The notes below the pieces were generated by a model. It was not told where the DNA came from. It saw only the letters and a program-made list of their open reading frames with translations, and made no database searches. A stretch of 64,000 nt of DNA, from the NCBI RefSeq assembly GCF_032854445.1, contig NC_088300.1, positions 62,656,984 to 62,720,983 of the forward strand, given 5' to 3'. Source of the DNA: Liolophura sinensis. Its lineage: Eukaryota > Mollusca > Polyplacophora > Chitonida > Chitonidae. This document shows positions 1 to 14,381 of this stretch, one piece after another. Both the position numbers and the translations under genes were made by a program. The first letter of the stretch is position 1. Each line of letters opens with the position of its first letter.

Positions 1-160
1 TGTAAAGCACCGCCATGTCTGGCGGTGGGGGAATCCAGAGGTCAAGGGAAACCACCGTACATCATCTTGGAACCTCCCTGAGTTGAAAACACCAAGGCTT
101 GGATTTGAACCACGAAGTGAGTGCAAGAATTGCTCTACTTTACGCATATTACATGTTCAT
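1..160 (-). repeat. SINE remnant with tRNA-like B box, cut by window edge
   Basis: On the minus strand a B-box-like GGTTCAAATCC is followed by a GC-rich stretch with CGGTGGTTTCCC, CCCCCACCGCC and ATGGCGGTG. The same order of motifs recurs at 38560-38660 and 12880-13045, which defines a dispersed family (called family B here). The A box is weak and the 3' tail lies outside the window. Confidence 0.45.
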
Positions 161-3100
161 TTCGTAAGTATATTACACAAAACAATCTTATTAATAACTC
201 CTGAAGTCTATAGACAATGATTTCTCTGAAAGAACATGCCCGTGGAGAACGATCAAAATGTTTTTTGTCTCCACAGTGTGCCTTTTTTAAGAAGGCCTTT
301 TATGTGACGGTGAATATAGGGAAGTGTCGTTTGAATTGTTCACAGAATCAATACAATCAAAAAGTGAATGAAAACTGCCGAAATTTGTATGGTTAATCAT
401 AGTTCTAATTCCCGGACCGGGGAGTGTCAACAGGATGGAATTCAGGCTAATGCAGTACCATTGATTCTCCAAAGGACCTGGTCGCCGAACAAGCTAATAA
501 AATGAAATCCCTGTCCTAGAAAACTGGTCGTGCGCTTGTTTGGGTAAAAGATGTTTGTTCTCTGCATTGTGGAGTTAGCTACGCAAGTGTAAAATAAACA
601 TGTACTCTGCAAGATCTCATTTGCAGTTCATATTCCGGCTTCCGAGTGATTTGCTGACGAGGGAATTTTTCCATAATCACCTTACAAATTTTGACGACTT
701 GGAGAATATTTTCGCCTAAACTGGTAGCGTTTGTCATTAGTTAGGTCAACTTGTATCGGCATTTCCAATCAAAAAAAGGAGAGGGAAAAAATCATAGATT
801 GCAAAAAAATAAAAAATGAGCGACAGGCTAGTGAATAAAGTGCATGCACATTCACAGTAAATTACAACGTCATGTTCGTAGGATAACGTTTTGTTAATAT
901 TCGTTTATCTTTTTTGAAAGAATAGTGTGTAAACATAGTTTTCTCAGAGTGCTTAAACAAATCAGTTGAAGAATGTTTTATGTTGAACGTGCCTGCAAAT
1001 GAGGTTCACAGCCGGCAGTTGGAGTCCATACTCTTACGCCTTTCTTTTCGTTATACCTTTAACCTACACAGCCTTCAAACTGGACATTTTGTTGTTGCTT
1101 TTTTTTTGGAGATGGGCTATAAATTGTTCCTCTAACAAAGATCTGAAGCTGAATGGGAGCGAGCGGTAACGGAAACACTCGAGAATTCTCTCAAGAACCC
1201 CTCGGTATGGACCAATATTCTGTGGCGTTTCTCTAAAGCTTTTCCCGGGGGTCCACTGCCTATCGTCAGCTCACACACAGTCTGACCATTGCGCTTCAAT
1301 TAAGCCATTTGTTAACAAAATTAATCACAATGAGAGAGAAATAATAGCTAACAAAAATGACTGGAATTGATCTGGAAAAGCTTCTGTCTATGTGGATAGA
1401 ATCATAAGCAAGTTTTTGTCAAAGAACCTGATTTATGAGGTGACATGTGCTTCAGCGCGCCTGCTGAGATCCCCTGCTACAGTCTGTCCAGTTAGCGGGC
1501 AAGAAACTAGCTAACGCCACATTACACAGATTAATCGATCTCATTAATACACAGAACCGCTGTACTAACTTCATAAAAGCTTTCCACCCCTTGAGCAAGC
1601 TATTAAACTTGCTATTGAGACGACATCGTTCAGCAATATGAATTGGAGTTGTTTTCTAGGTAGATGACAAACAGAGTTAATGACATTATTGCTTCGTCGT
1701 CGGAGAATTGCTTGACATGTATATAGTTAGCTGTGACCAGGAGAGCACCCTCATTCCACCGACAAGATGCCTGATAACTTTTATGCCACTAATCTCCTGA
1801 CAAGCTTAAAATAAACGCTTGATTCTTTTGATTCTTTTAGTAGTGTGAGGAGAGTGTGGTAACCTTACCACAAATTGCTTCATTATTGGTCGACCTTTTG
1901 ACTCGTAAGTACAGGCCTAATAACATAAAAATTATAAATCATAATAAGGTATTTAGCGATATTGCCAGTAAGTCATAAGAGTTATAAAAAGTTGTTGCTA
2001 TTTGATGAAAATAAACATATGAGCTTGTCGGGTTGTACATTTTCTTTACATGAAACCAGTTCAAGCATCCATTAAAGTGAGAAGATAGGAAATATTTTGA
2101 GAGTCAAACGTTTTTAGGTTTGTTTCTCAAGAGAGAAAATACACGTCAATTAACAAGGGACTCATGTGAGTTGTCCAACCATCAGCCAAGCGCTGTCACA
2201 CTTTTGGATTGCCAATATCAATAATCTTGGAGTTTTTTCTCCTTTCTATTGAAGAAGTATTTTTGTCTTGTCACTTTGTAAAAATTATTACGCAACTATT
2301 AAAAACATTCATTCTCAGTTCTTTCCTAGACATGATTTGGGTCCAATGTCCAAATGCAAATTTATTGGCGCTGTCAGTAATTATGTATGGCATTCTATCA
2401 CAAGTCCTATGTTAACAAAACACCTTGATGCATAATGCAAACACTTGCTATTAGACTCTGATATATACAAAAGATCAGCGTTGTTTCGATAATACGTGTG
2501 TGTTTGATGCGAAAGAACACCTTGCAAGTCCTATGTTGTGTTGTTGAAGAAGCCTTTGAAATATCGCATCAATATTCTCGTCAAGTACTGCTGATACTTT
2601 GAGCTCAGCATTTTTTCTCTGCTTATCTCCACAGCTGAAATAGAACCAGGCTTAGAACGTTACCATGATTTTCTACCATGATTTGGCGGTTTGAAGATTT
2701 GCGAGCTGGGTTAAGTCGCGTTTTTCTCCCGCTGTACATTGGCATATCGTGCTTTTGTTCAGAACACGCTATAGTGCCGCTGTTATTAGCCTCTCAGAGG
2801 GTCTAAAACGCATAAAACTCTTTCTTTGTTCCTATTCCCCTGACTCTGTTGACCGAAGCACTACTACTGTTCATTTTCTTTTTTCTGTCCCTGTGCTTTT
2901 TTGTAAAAGCTGGCAATCTATTTAACTGAGAATGAAAGGTAGTTGCCTCTGTCGACATGTAAAGCACGCAATTAATCTCTTGTACTTTATTCTATAGCAC
3001 TTACTCCTGGTCATTCCTAATAAACCATTATCAAAGCCATTATCATAAACCATTATCAAAGTTAACCACATTATTCTTGAACCTAATCTTGGCATCATAC

Positions 3101-6100
3101 TGTTTCTGTATTTCAAGGCTTTATTCACTGGTTATATAGATTAATCGGCACTGTTATTCCCGTTAGTTCTATGTTATTTCTAGTTGACTGGACGGCCAAA
3201 CAGCCGTTGTAATAAGGATGGAGCTATTTGGTATGAATGTCCCAAGTTCAGCTATTGGTGTCAAGAGAGAGGTTGAACGGATTAACCAGGGGGTAATATT
3301 CGGGTGGCATTTGATCCCTAAAGTGATGAGAAGAGAAGATTAAGTCAGGCCGAGAATTCTCTGTTTGTAAGGGTACCACTATCTGAGGGGAAAGATGAAA
3401 AAACGATTGGCTTGTTTAACTCTCAGATCAACCATAGGCCTTACACACGATCAAACTAAGAAACACGAAGACGCTTGAATAAGTTCAATACGTATATTGA
3501 ACAAAATAGACAAATAATACAACTGACAATAATATACAAAACAATACAACTAATGTAGTCTATTACTGCAGACAGCGTCAAAATCCGGATGGAGAAAAAA
3601 CTTCTGGACCTACTGATAGTGTCTAACACGCAATATGTGGTTACGAGTCTGTTTTGAGACCTTCACCCAAATCTCGCGGGAACCGTGGGATCTTCAGAGC
3701 AGTGGTGATAAAAAGCGGGGAGACAATTTTTTCAGAATTTAGAAAGATAAATCACCCGTCTTCCTTCCGCATGTACAGTATATAGAGTACCCTATAAATT
3801 TTTTGTTCAAATGTGTTAGCAGACAAGCGTCTAAAATAAATAATAATCAAAAGATGCATTTTTGGTGCCTTCCCTCAATCTTCTGTAGTCCCCACATACT
3901 TGCAAAAACCGGTGGCTACGGTTAAATATCCGCGGAGGTGAAGTACATGTATGTCTACTTCCTGTATAGCCATCAGGCCACTATTGATAATCCTATTAAC
4001 TTGTATCCATGTATAGGCATCCAAAAAATTGTTGGGATGCCTTCAAAAGAATAAACACAGTCTCAGAGAAACTGACAGATTACAATTTGCGAGAAATGCT
4101 TTATGAGATCTAGTCACTGAGTAAACATTTTATAATATACGTAATATGAAGATAGCAACTATACAAATTAAAGCAATGCTGTCCAGCAAGCTGAACACCT
4201 GATCAGGGACAATATATACACCGTTACTCAAGAATATATTTATTACATCCATTCAACGAAGTTATGGAGGTGGAGGGGGATGATTTAAACCACCTTTTGT
4301 TTCCGCCTCTGTCTCTCTGTCTGAAGACACGATTTTGTCCATGCATCTCCTCCAAAATCAATGCAGCGATTTCGATGAAACTTACCATATTTCTTTTCCA
4401 TCATCCGAACATCTGCTGTCTTAAGTGTAATAGCAATCGGTTAATTATTTTGGTAATTACGCCCTTATAGTATTTTGCGTAACAGTGTAACAGTCTGGTA
4501 ATTATTTTCATAATTACCTTCATTTAGGACTTTGCGTAACACTGCCTTCAATGTATTCAGATTTCGTCCATGCAGCTCTCCCTAAGGTAGTGAACATATT
4601 TCCATGAAACAGAGTACATCATCCCTATAATCTAAACCTTTGTGTACGTAAGTTTAATTATTATTCGGTAATTATTTTTTTAATTACCTCCCAATCAGAT
4701 ACTTAGTGCAAAAGTGGATTTTCATGTACTGATTGCTACATTTCTCCATTCAAACTCGATGGATCAGTAGTGCAGTCAGTGCAAACCCCGGATGGCCCAT
4801 GAAACAATTTATGTGAAGGCAAATTAAGCAATTAAATTTTCTTGCTTTTATTTATATAAATTTTGGGGATGGATGGGCAGTATTTCGGACATCCGGATTC
4901 TAGTTCGATTAGCCCTGTACTCTGTACTCGAGGGTACCTAGGCTGTGCCGCGTTTGTTAGGTTTATGAAGAATATCATCTTCTATCAAAGGCGTTGTTCG
5001 CAACTGAATTTTACACATTATTATGCAGGAAAAACATGTATGCTCGGCCCAAACATGAATACAAAGCTTCCAAAAATGGTTTACGAAAGGAGCCGTAAGG
5101 TACGTTCTAATATTGTCACCTTGTTACTTACTTCATTCAGTGAATGAATGAATGATTCTGCGTTAACGCCACATCGACAATTTTTCAGCTGGCGAACTTC
5201 ATTCTAACAATGTAATAGGCTAGGGAATATATTCATGCACCTTCCGTTTTGTGTTGTCTTTTGCTCTCATCTCTCTTACGAAGAGCTGGCTATTACAGCG
5301 ATTATTACTGGCACCATCTGACCCAGTATTAGTAAAACCACTGAATTCAATGTAACTGTTTTAGGGTATTTTTACTGGACTTGTTGCCTTCAGTGGAAGC
5401 CTGATGAGGACAACATATTCGCGCCTAGCTGGTGATCGTCCTCGTCCCCTTGTCATCCGTGGCGGCAGACATAAAACATGTAGTATAAAACATGTAGTTA
5501 AGCGTGCCATGTTTTTACTAGAAAGAAAAAGCTCAATTTCTAGTGAATAAGATGACGAAGGATTTGGTGAAATGAGTTAATTTTTTTTATTGAAGCCGGA
5601 GGGCACTAAACACGAGTAGCATGGTCTTCTAGAATGATACACATGTATATGACCCATTTCACGAAGCCTCTGATTTGTTAAACGTAATGGTTGGAGTCCA
5701 AGTGGTCTCTTGACTGATACATCCGGGCAAGATAGTGCAACGGTTACAGATTCTAAAATCCTTATGTAGATCGAATTAGGATCTACCACCTACGACACAG
5801 ACACTCAATGCCGGTGTTGGAGAGATTGTGATGCTAGTTTTGTAAATGAAACTGGTCTTTTGGGAATTTTGACTTAGGATATTGTTCTACGGGTTGACTG
5901 CCTGAACCGTAATTTGCCGACTCTTACTGTTAGATTACTACAGTATGTTAGAATAGTTACTTGAACCACTTGGTACTGTAATGTGTGACCGTTCCCGCTT
6001 AATGTATTCTATTCGACTTGGACTTTGGACTAACGATTTGCTGATAAATTGGTAATACTCGACTCATGTATTACAGGAGAACCATTGTCCATCCATCTAA

Positions 6101-9100
6101 GACTTGATCGTCATTGCGCATTATAACAGGTACCCATTTGTGATATTTGTGCAACCTGATACCCAGTTTAGAAGGAACATTTTTATTTCACGGCGATCTG
6201 GTGGGAATGCTTGCACAGTCTTTACGAACGTTAAAGACTACTTTCCTTAAACCTATTAGATAGGCAAACCAGTGCGCTGGATGTGAAAACGGTCGAAGGT
6301 TTGCCCAGCCCTTTCAGTTTTCCCCATCTATAACCTCCAAGGGTAAGTGGTTTACCCTAGACCTTCCACTTTCCCCCATCTATAGAATGACCCCTTTTCT
6401 TGTATGAGTGAACAAACCTTAAGACTGGCTTCACCAACACCCAGATATATAAAAAGATATTTATATCAGAGAAATAAATAAATTAATAAATATTATAAAT
6501 AAATACATTTCATACGTATAAGCACGGCCACAAAAATTTGGTTAAATAGCGGGAAAACTGTTCAGTAGATCATTGTGTAGGTGTAAACAGATTGAATAGA
6601 CACTGATTAGCCAAGGGGCTGTCATGGAAGCTTTGGCCTACACGCATTACCTACATAAGATATACTTCCCGACACTCACCAAAGCAAGTCCAGGAAGTCT
6701 GCTATCCAGGCGTCATGGCCTCTTTGTAATTCATTATGAACTGTCGTGTGGGACGGGGAAGTGGAAGTTACACATAAGGAATTGGACTATGAGGAATAGC
6801 CCATTAGACAGTTAATGTCCCTTGGACGTCTCGTCTAATGGGATGACATAAAGCCTAGACGGTATCCACATGGCTCTTAGGAACACAACGGGACAGTAGT
6901 GGTACAGTCGGGCCATCTGTACATGTCACGAGAGTGTGGGAAAGAGACCGACTCGATCTCAAAACGCCAGCGTTTACTGACTGCCACTCACTAGTTAGCA
7001 GTCATGACGGTTGTCCTTGGGGACCAATTCTGGTAAAGCAAGAAAAATCAAAGCGGTCATGCCAAAGCATTAGCTGTGCACCGATTTAAAGACTTCCATG
7101 AAGTTGTCATAAACTGTCGGCTAATACAATTTATTTGGGCTTGTGATTCTGTGGCTATGTTGCATAAGAAAGGAAATTAACAATGATTTATATAATTTTG
7201 AGTAGGACGTTCCCTTAGAACATTTTCTGTGCTGAGTTACAGTTCAAGGAAGGTTTGGGTGTGTTATAGGAAGTCATGTTTCTAAATGGAGCTCATCTTG
7301 ATATCTTTAGGCGCTGTAATCCTTTACTCTCCATCTGTATCTAAGAGAGGTTGGGTTTGGTCTGAACAAGGTGGCTAAAGAGATGACGTACTGGACGCCG
7401 TTTCGGCTGTATTTGCCATTAACAGTACCGTTATTTCGCATGTTATTAGATTACGCACTAGTATATCATGACAAGATGATGTCGAGAGTGTCCGTGGAGC
7501 TGCTTATTAGATGTGTCCGATGATTTATGGAGTGGTAACAGTGTGACAGCGTATAAATCAGAACCTTACACTGTTCTTTACGAGAGAAATGAAACGTTTG
7601 AAGTCTGGTATAATACGCTACTGATGGGGTTGATTAACGACTTAAAGGCTGTACCGTGGATTTATAGACTAATAAAATATAGGACAGCGTTATTCACTTG
7701 ACAAATTGTGTAAACACACATACGATATGAAGATCATAAATTACTACGGCGGCGACGAGAGGATGGAAGCAGTTCTCAAGTTATGGGGAGACATTAGACG
7801 CGATACAACTCCATCTAAAGCAACTTATTTCCACGTTCGTTGTCAAAGTAATGCATCGTCCCCCATATATAATTTGTCCATTTTGGTAACCGATAAGTAG
7901 CGAGACGCCAAACAGTGATGCGAAGAATGCCTCGTCTAATGAAAACACCACGGCGAAGTTATGAATCAAAGTGAAATCTATCATCTGTTTTCAAGCTCCC
8001 TCAATTTTAAAATGTCATTTTGATATCGATTTTCTCAATATTGTCTTTGTGGAATGAGGGTGCTATGTCTGATCATGGGTTTCTAGGCGTCAGTCCGCGG
8101 GAAGTCACCGTGGCCTATAGGTTTTTTGCCTTTCATATTTTTATTATTTTTCTTTCAAAGCTATAATCGCTCATGCCATTGCACCACCTCTTCATAACTG
8201 TATTGAAAGTTGGCGTTTGACTTGAAATGTTAAAATCTGTTTCATTCTAGTCGTAAAACAATTGGATTTGTTACAGTGTTTATTCAGCAACAATCAGAAT
8301 ATAAATGTAAACAAGAAAATATAATAAAAAATATATTATCCCACCATCCGCAGGTTGCTGCCTAACCTTCCCACATACGGCTGTATATATGTATAATGAA
8401 AGAAAAAGAAACTATATATATATATATATATGCATATATGCACCGAAGTAACAAGTGACATAACTCTGGGTTAAAGTTAATATAAGGCTACAATCTTAAT
8501 ATACAATCAACAGCTGCTGACAGGACCCACGATAACCTAAAACAACGTCGAGTATAAATAAAGTGACTTGTCACTCATTTTTTTTACATTTTTTTTGTTT
8601 TATGTGATAGACTGTCCTCGACACATTCATCGACAGTCGACACATTATCGCCTTTGGGAGTTTAGTGAAAACAATATTTTTTAAATGGAAATGTTTTTCT
8701 ACTTGTTTAAGGTCATAAATTGCGGTAGCCGTTGAGTTTTCTAGATAGTATACACGGTAATTAAGTTGAGTCAGAACAGTTATATATGTGTGAAGATTGA
8801 GTGGTGACCTTGTTGATTAATTCATCATTCATCTACTCATGACATATAACAAATGTATGAGGCTAAAAAGCAGACGGACATTCAACATGAAACGTTTTGC
8901 CAGTTATCTAGAAAGAAGAAGGGGCAAAATCCAATGGCTTCTAGACGGGTCAAACGGCTGACTTGTTTACTCGGACAGAATATTCGGTCGGCACTGACTC
9001 CAGGAGAAGTCTACTTTCATCTGTCGTTGATAACTGGGGATGACCTGCGGGGCGGAGGGGTTTCCGGTGGCGTGCTTAGGTCTGCTCGAAGGTAGATTGG

Positions 9101-9574
9101 AAATGTTTGTTACCTAGGCAGATAATCAATACTGAGCTACGTTAAGGTTCACATAGAGTACGGTGTTAACAGATCATCTTGCCAGATTCAAGGAAGGGGT
9201 GGGTCGAAGAAGGGGGGGTGGGGTATGGTGGGTGGAAGACGTTGATTGGAACTGGCGTTTTTCCGGCCCAAAGGGCCGATGCGCGGCACTACTGGGTGTC
9301 ATTGACAGTGCTTTAATCTAGACAATATATGAAGGAAGAGTATATTATTTTGATATATACAGGCCGAAGAAATGTATTTTTTATAATTACCGCAAATTTG
9401 TTGGGCTCAAGGTTGAACTATAGCTAATAATGTTTTGTTTTACAAATTATAATGTATGTCTCTATTTTTTTGGTTGTGCGACATTTTTTTTACTGATTGG
9501 CTGTTTTTTTTTCAAAATTTATTTTGTTTTTGTACATCCTCGGACACTAATCATTCACGTACAACGAGATCTGC
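161..9574. other. Gene-free tract, no recognised feature
   Basis: AT-rich sequence with only short reading frames on both strands, none resembling a known protein and none with a convincing splice context. It holds an AT-rich AATAAATAAATTAATAAAT stretch near 6475-6510 and a pure TA run at 8412-8431. Distant enhancers or very short exons would not be visible to me. Confidence 0.5.
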
Positions 9575-9690
9575 TACTGGCTTTGCCCGGTTTCCTCTCA
9601 CCATAATACTGGCTGCCGTGGTATAAGTGAAATATTCTTGAGTACGGCGTAAAACACCGATCAAATAAATAAATGGATAAATAAACAAAT
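9575..9690 (+). repeat. SINE family A, 3' end
   Basis: It contains GCCCGGTTTCCTCTCACCAT, AATATTCTTGAGTACGGCGT and an AAAACACCGATCAAATAAAT tail. These match the 3' part of the full-length copies at 40802-41093 and 44662-44940. The tRNA-like head is absent, so this is a 5'-truncated copy. Confidence 0.8.
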
Positions 9691-9973
9691 CTGCCATTAG
9701 GTGTTACTATCGTCTGCAACTTTGATCGATCTGTAGTAAGATGGAAAAGATTTAATTTATAAGATTCAAATCATAAATGTTATCTTAAGACAAATGAGTC
9801 AAAATTTCAGCTTTTAGAGCCAGTAACTAAACTCGGCAACAAAGTTTGAGGTTCTGACTTGAGCCAGAAATGGAATCTACCTCTGATCATTTGTCCAAGC
9901 TTAGTGCGTTGTACTGGTGTTTTGTGCTGCACTGGTATAATGTAACAGTTGTAGTCTCTCTTCCTTGTGACAG

Positions 9974-10242
9974 GTTTTTGGCGAGGCTATACAGGATTGG
10001 TTTCTCACGTATTGCAAGAAGTGCATGTTGTGAGTGACGACCAATTGAAAGCGGAGAGTTTGATGGCGGGGCTTCATACAGTGAGGACACAGTACCACAG
10101 GAGACTGTGTAATTACTTTGACCATGTTCCCCGGATAGTAGCGGGACTAAACGGTCAGGGATACTTACTGTCACATCAGGCACCAGACTGGACCTGGACA
10201 AATGAACTGTGGGAGTGGGGCCTGTGTCCACAAGCACGGTGA
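9974..10242 (+). CDS. Candidate terminal exon, unknown protein
   Basis: A good acceptor (pyrimidine-rich TCTCTCTTCCTTGTGACAG, ending at 9973) precedes an open frame of about 89 codons that ends in TGA at 10240-10242. The frame needs one base from an upstream exon. The product would be rich in W, H, Q and L (for example LQEVHVVSDDQLKAESLMAG and WTWTNELWEW) and reads more like protein than the neighbouring frames do. I do not recognise the family and found no convincing upstream partner exon. The opposite strand is also open over this interval, which lowers confidence. It could be a chance frame or a fragment of an old transposon-encoded protein. Confidence 0.25.
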
Positions 10243-12879
10243 TCTACGACTTTCTGAGCTCAATAGCATCTACGTCTACAATTATACAATATCGTACTAC
10301 ATGTAGATGAGTTTCAAGAAAATCAAAAGAAAATTAGAGCGATTTTGGTCGTCTCGTTTTCACAATTTCGCTCAAAATATTTTAATAATTGAAAAAACAT
10401 GAATAATATTTAGCTTAAAAGAGAAAAAACATAAAATGATACCAAAATCAGACGAAATGGTGTGAAATTTTATTTGCAAATATGTCATTTAATATTTTAT
10501 CGATTTTTTCCCCTGGAGAATAGGGTATTTGAAAATATTTTTGTGTAGTGGGTATTTGGTACCATAATTTGGTATATATCGTCATTGCATAATAATGTGT
10601 TAAATAAGGATGTGGTGCATGTCTAATAAATTTATTTCAATGTAAAATTTTTGTTTATATCCAAACACATGTATTTAATCTGAATTAAGATAATATTTAT
10701 AAATATATCATAAATGTGATCAAAATCGAAGTTGAACACATTTGTTATCTGAAAAGACTAAATGTTAGAGCAAATATATATATTAAACATTAATTAAATC
10801 CTCATTTATAGCATTACTGCACAACGACAAGATGTACAAAAGGTGGTCCCAAATAACGACCATACAAAATGTATTTTCAAGTGTTGTTGTCTCTTTAAAG
10901 AAAAATCGAAAGAAATATTGAAGACCACATTCACAGCTAACTTTCCGCACTATTTCATCTGAAATGTATGCAATTTTATGTTTTCTCCTCCTTTAATGTT
11001 TACATTGTATGTGCTGGTAAACTTGATCGATACGAATAAATCAAACGATTCATTCTTGTGTTCCGAGTGTTGAATAGATTATTGCATCCTGTTTTAAGTC
11101 TGTATGTAAGAATTAATCCACTGTGAAGTAGAAAAGGAAAGAAAAAATAATAAATTCCAAACCTTTGAATAATTGGTCATATAAACTCATTAGAGGAAAA
11201 TAATTTGAATTAATTTTAAACCTTAACGTGATTTTCACCCATGCAGTCGATGTTTTTGAGTGTTTAAGCCAATAGATATCTCTTTAGAACTTTTCCTGCA
11301 GGTGGCAATTCCTTTCGGGGTATTATGCTGACAAATAATAATTGTTGTTTGAAGAATTCATCAGTCAGAATCGCTAAATCGGCTAAACTAATGCATTATT
11401 CTGGCCGGAAAGGCATTGAAACTTGTAAACTTTGACATATGATTCAGTGCTGTTTCTGATTTAGGTGTCTTAAGTTCCATGCTCTCTCCTATAAGCTCAA
11501 ATGATGCATTGCTGCTCTTCGATTGCAGACTTCTGTAGCTTTTGAACTCGAACTTTGATCACATGATCCATTGTTTATTTATCTAAAAGCAGAGTTCTTT
11601 AATTTTGGGCTCTGCTTCAAGCTCAGATCAGCAGTACTGTTCTCTGATTGAGGTGTTTAAGTTTGCTGTACTGAACCTAAACTGGACTTTCATGTACCAT
11701 CTATTTGATATTATTCTTATCAAAAAGTTTGGTTATCGTGTAACAGGTACTGGTGGCATGCGTCATCAAGAGCATTTGTTTAATCAAATAGTCATGATAC
11801 ATGTAATTGGGGACCATGCCTTTAGGAAGTCAGAATTTGTTGTTCAAATTTAATCAGGCTGTTGATTGTTCCAAGATTATCCCCACAGAGAATTTCGCCT
11901 TGAAATTTTGATACCCAAAACTTACTTTTACTCAGCCTGTTGATTAAAAGGCTAGAGCGAGGAGTGTTTGCCACAGAGTGCCTTTGAAGAGTGTTTCAAA
12001 ATTTCAAACTAATTTCAAACTAAGAAAGGGTTGTAGGATATGAAATGAGTTTTGCAGGAATTTATTATTTATTGAATTGTTATTCCTTACAGGAGACCTT
12101 TTGTAGGATTAAATGAACAATATTATCAACGTCTCTTTTCTGATCTTTAATTTCCTGTGTGCCCTGATGGAGATTCGATTCCCTTTTCAATCTGAATCTT
12201 TTCCAGACATTAATACTTATTCCTTCTTGCAGAAGGATATAAAAATTCATTTTACTGAAAAAAAATAATGCACAAAATAAATCAAATTAGCTCAACAGCG
12301 TGGGAATGGCATTGACGTTTGGCGACAGGTTTGAGAGACCATTACAAAGCGCGTAATTTGAATATTTTGCAGTAACTTAGAAACCAAAAGGAACATCTTA
12401 CATCATGTAAAGGCAAGTGCGACATCCAGCTGTTGCTAATCACTTTTCCCAGCCAGAAGTGCTGCGTATTTTAAAGTGAAATAACTATCCAGAAAAACAA
12501 GTAAAAATGTGTCTAAATACAATTACATATATTATTGTTTTAGATATTTTCAGTCAAATAAATGCTCGAATATGCCAACTACTCATTACTCTCTATGCTG
12601 TAGTCTTTTATATGAAGTGTCACTCTTAATTTGTCTTTATGTATCATACCGATTATCAAGCACAATACGGTTCATACATCCATCTGTGGATTCACACATC
12701 TGATTGTGTTTATTTTATTTTTAAAAAATGTAAAAAGCAAAGAAAAATGACAAATCTTGTTCAAATACATATTTTGTTTGTCTTTAATTCTTCTGGTAAT
12801 TGCCCTAAGAGTGAGTGACATGTACATCTTGTGGAAAAAAGGTTTGAAATCAATAATCTGTGCTTAAAGGTTCTGTATG
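10243..12879. other. AT-rich gene-free tract
   Basis: Very AT-rich sequence with many TAATAAA and ATTTAAT strings and no repeat family or exon that I recognise. If the candidate exon at 9974-10242 is real, the first part could be its 3' UTR, since TAATAAA occurs near 10624. Confidence 0.5.
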
Positions 12880-13045
12880 TGTTTAGCTGATGACTGGAAT
12901 ATTCGAAGACTGAATTCCAATCGCGGGTTCCTGTGGTTAAACCAAAGAGATGGCGTGTTTGAATCAAATTTTCTATGGTTTTTCATGCACCTGTTGGGGA
13001 TGGGTGGTTTCCTCCGGGCTCTGCGGTTTCCTCCGTGAATTAAAC
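12880..13045 (+). repeat. SINE family B fragment
   Basis: It carries GGGTGGTTTCCTCCGGGCTC, CGGTTTCCTCCGTGAATTAA and ACTGACCGCTGTC. This is the same motif series as at 38560-38660 and, inverted, at 1-160. A degraded tRNA-like portion precedes it. Confidence 0.5.
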
Positions 13046-14215
13046 TGACCGCTGTCAAATCAGTGAACAGTCATTAATCAACTAGTGAAGTATTACTTAA
13101 ACAAAGGGCATGTTATTAAACATACCTTGTACACATGACGTTTGACATTTACACCGCACTACTGGGACTGGTCACTCCATATCCTTGAACTTTGACTGAG
13201 TCTGCTCTCAGCGATATGGATCACATACGTTGCTGTGATGCAGAATATCATATTGAAAGGAGGCGTCTTTACGATGAGAATTTCGTTAAAGTGCCGTTAT
13301 CACAGAGACAAATATAATCGTTTTCTCCGTTTGTTATTTTTTTTTCACCTTGAATCTCTTAAATGCCTACTGTCGAGAATGTCCGATGCGTTTTTGCATT
13401 TCCTGAAAATCAACTCTAATGTGTAAAAGACAAAATAACATTGGGATTCTAATGTGGTGGCGACGGTAATAGATATATACCCTAAAATAACATAACACAG
13501 GACTTTGCCGAAATAAATGACTTCGAACAAACACAAATCAAACACTAAGAACCTGGTATCCAGTTTCAAGCATCTTCTAATGATATTTTACCACGATAGA
13601 CTGATAGAAAAAGAAAGCTCATGAGTTTACATACAGTCTATAAATATCTTGTATAGATAAACTATCTTAACGATTGGGAAACTGGGATACCCAGGCTGTC
13701 GATGAATTGTAGAAGGAATTAGCGCCAACATTTGATTATGTCGCTGCCAACTCGGCTGATCAGACAGTGTATATATATGGACTGCAGAAGCAGAGCAGCA
13801 CCATTCTCAAGAACCTTTTTTCATAATAGGTGACTGCTGTCACTGGGTTGAGGGCACAGGGGTGCCAGTGTATTAAGGCCAATGGACTTTGATTATTTAA
13901 TGACAAAAAAATTCTGTGAAAAAATACAACAACGTGAACAGCCCTCGTATAACCGTCTTGGCCATTTTGGTAGTGGTAACATCACTGTGTGTCTGAATTT
14001 ACCCTTGACGCCGAGCCATCTCACAACGTACATGTAAGTATGTCTATGGTTCCTTGCGGCAATGTATGGCATAGCGGAACTTTAGATCGAAGGTAAACTA
14101 TCAATATTACAATACCATGTCCCGTCCTACACTCACATTCAGCTTTATCTGTCCTAAAAATCTACAGACAATCCATCAAGTTAAGTCCCTAACGTTGTTG
14201 TCCGTCATCATTGAT

Positions 14216-14216
<1 letters not shown>
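13046..14216. other. Gene-free tract
   Basis: No supported gene. A TATA-like GTATATATATGGACTGCAG at about 13768 stands alone with no open exon after it. Confidence 0.45.
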
Positions 14217-14297
<81 letters not shown>

Positions 14298-14301
14298 AAC
14301 A

Positions 14302-14378
<77 letters not shown>
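14217..14378. repeat. Compound (CA)n(TA)n microsatellite
   Basis: About 45 bp of CA dinucleotides run into TA, then a short ACACACAAACATATTT interruption, then about 75 bp of TA. The run keeps several frames open on both strands (Thr-His, Tyr-Ile, Cys-Val repeats), and these are artefacts. Confidence 0.97.

Positions 14379-14381
<3 letters not shown>

Noticed and set aside
13760-13830. Core promoter (TATATATATGGACTGCAG); also CTATATATAGC near 15758 and GGTATAAATATAACGC near 34901
   Set aside because: TATA-like strings are frequent in this AT-rich DNA and no open first exon follows any of them.
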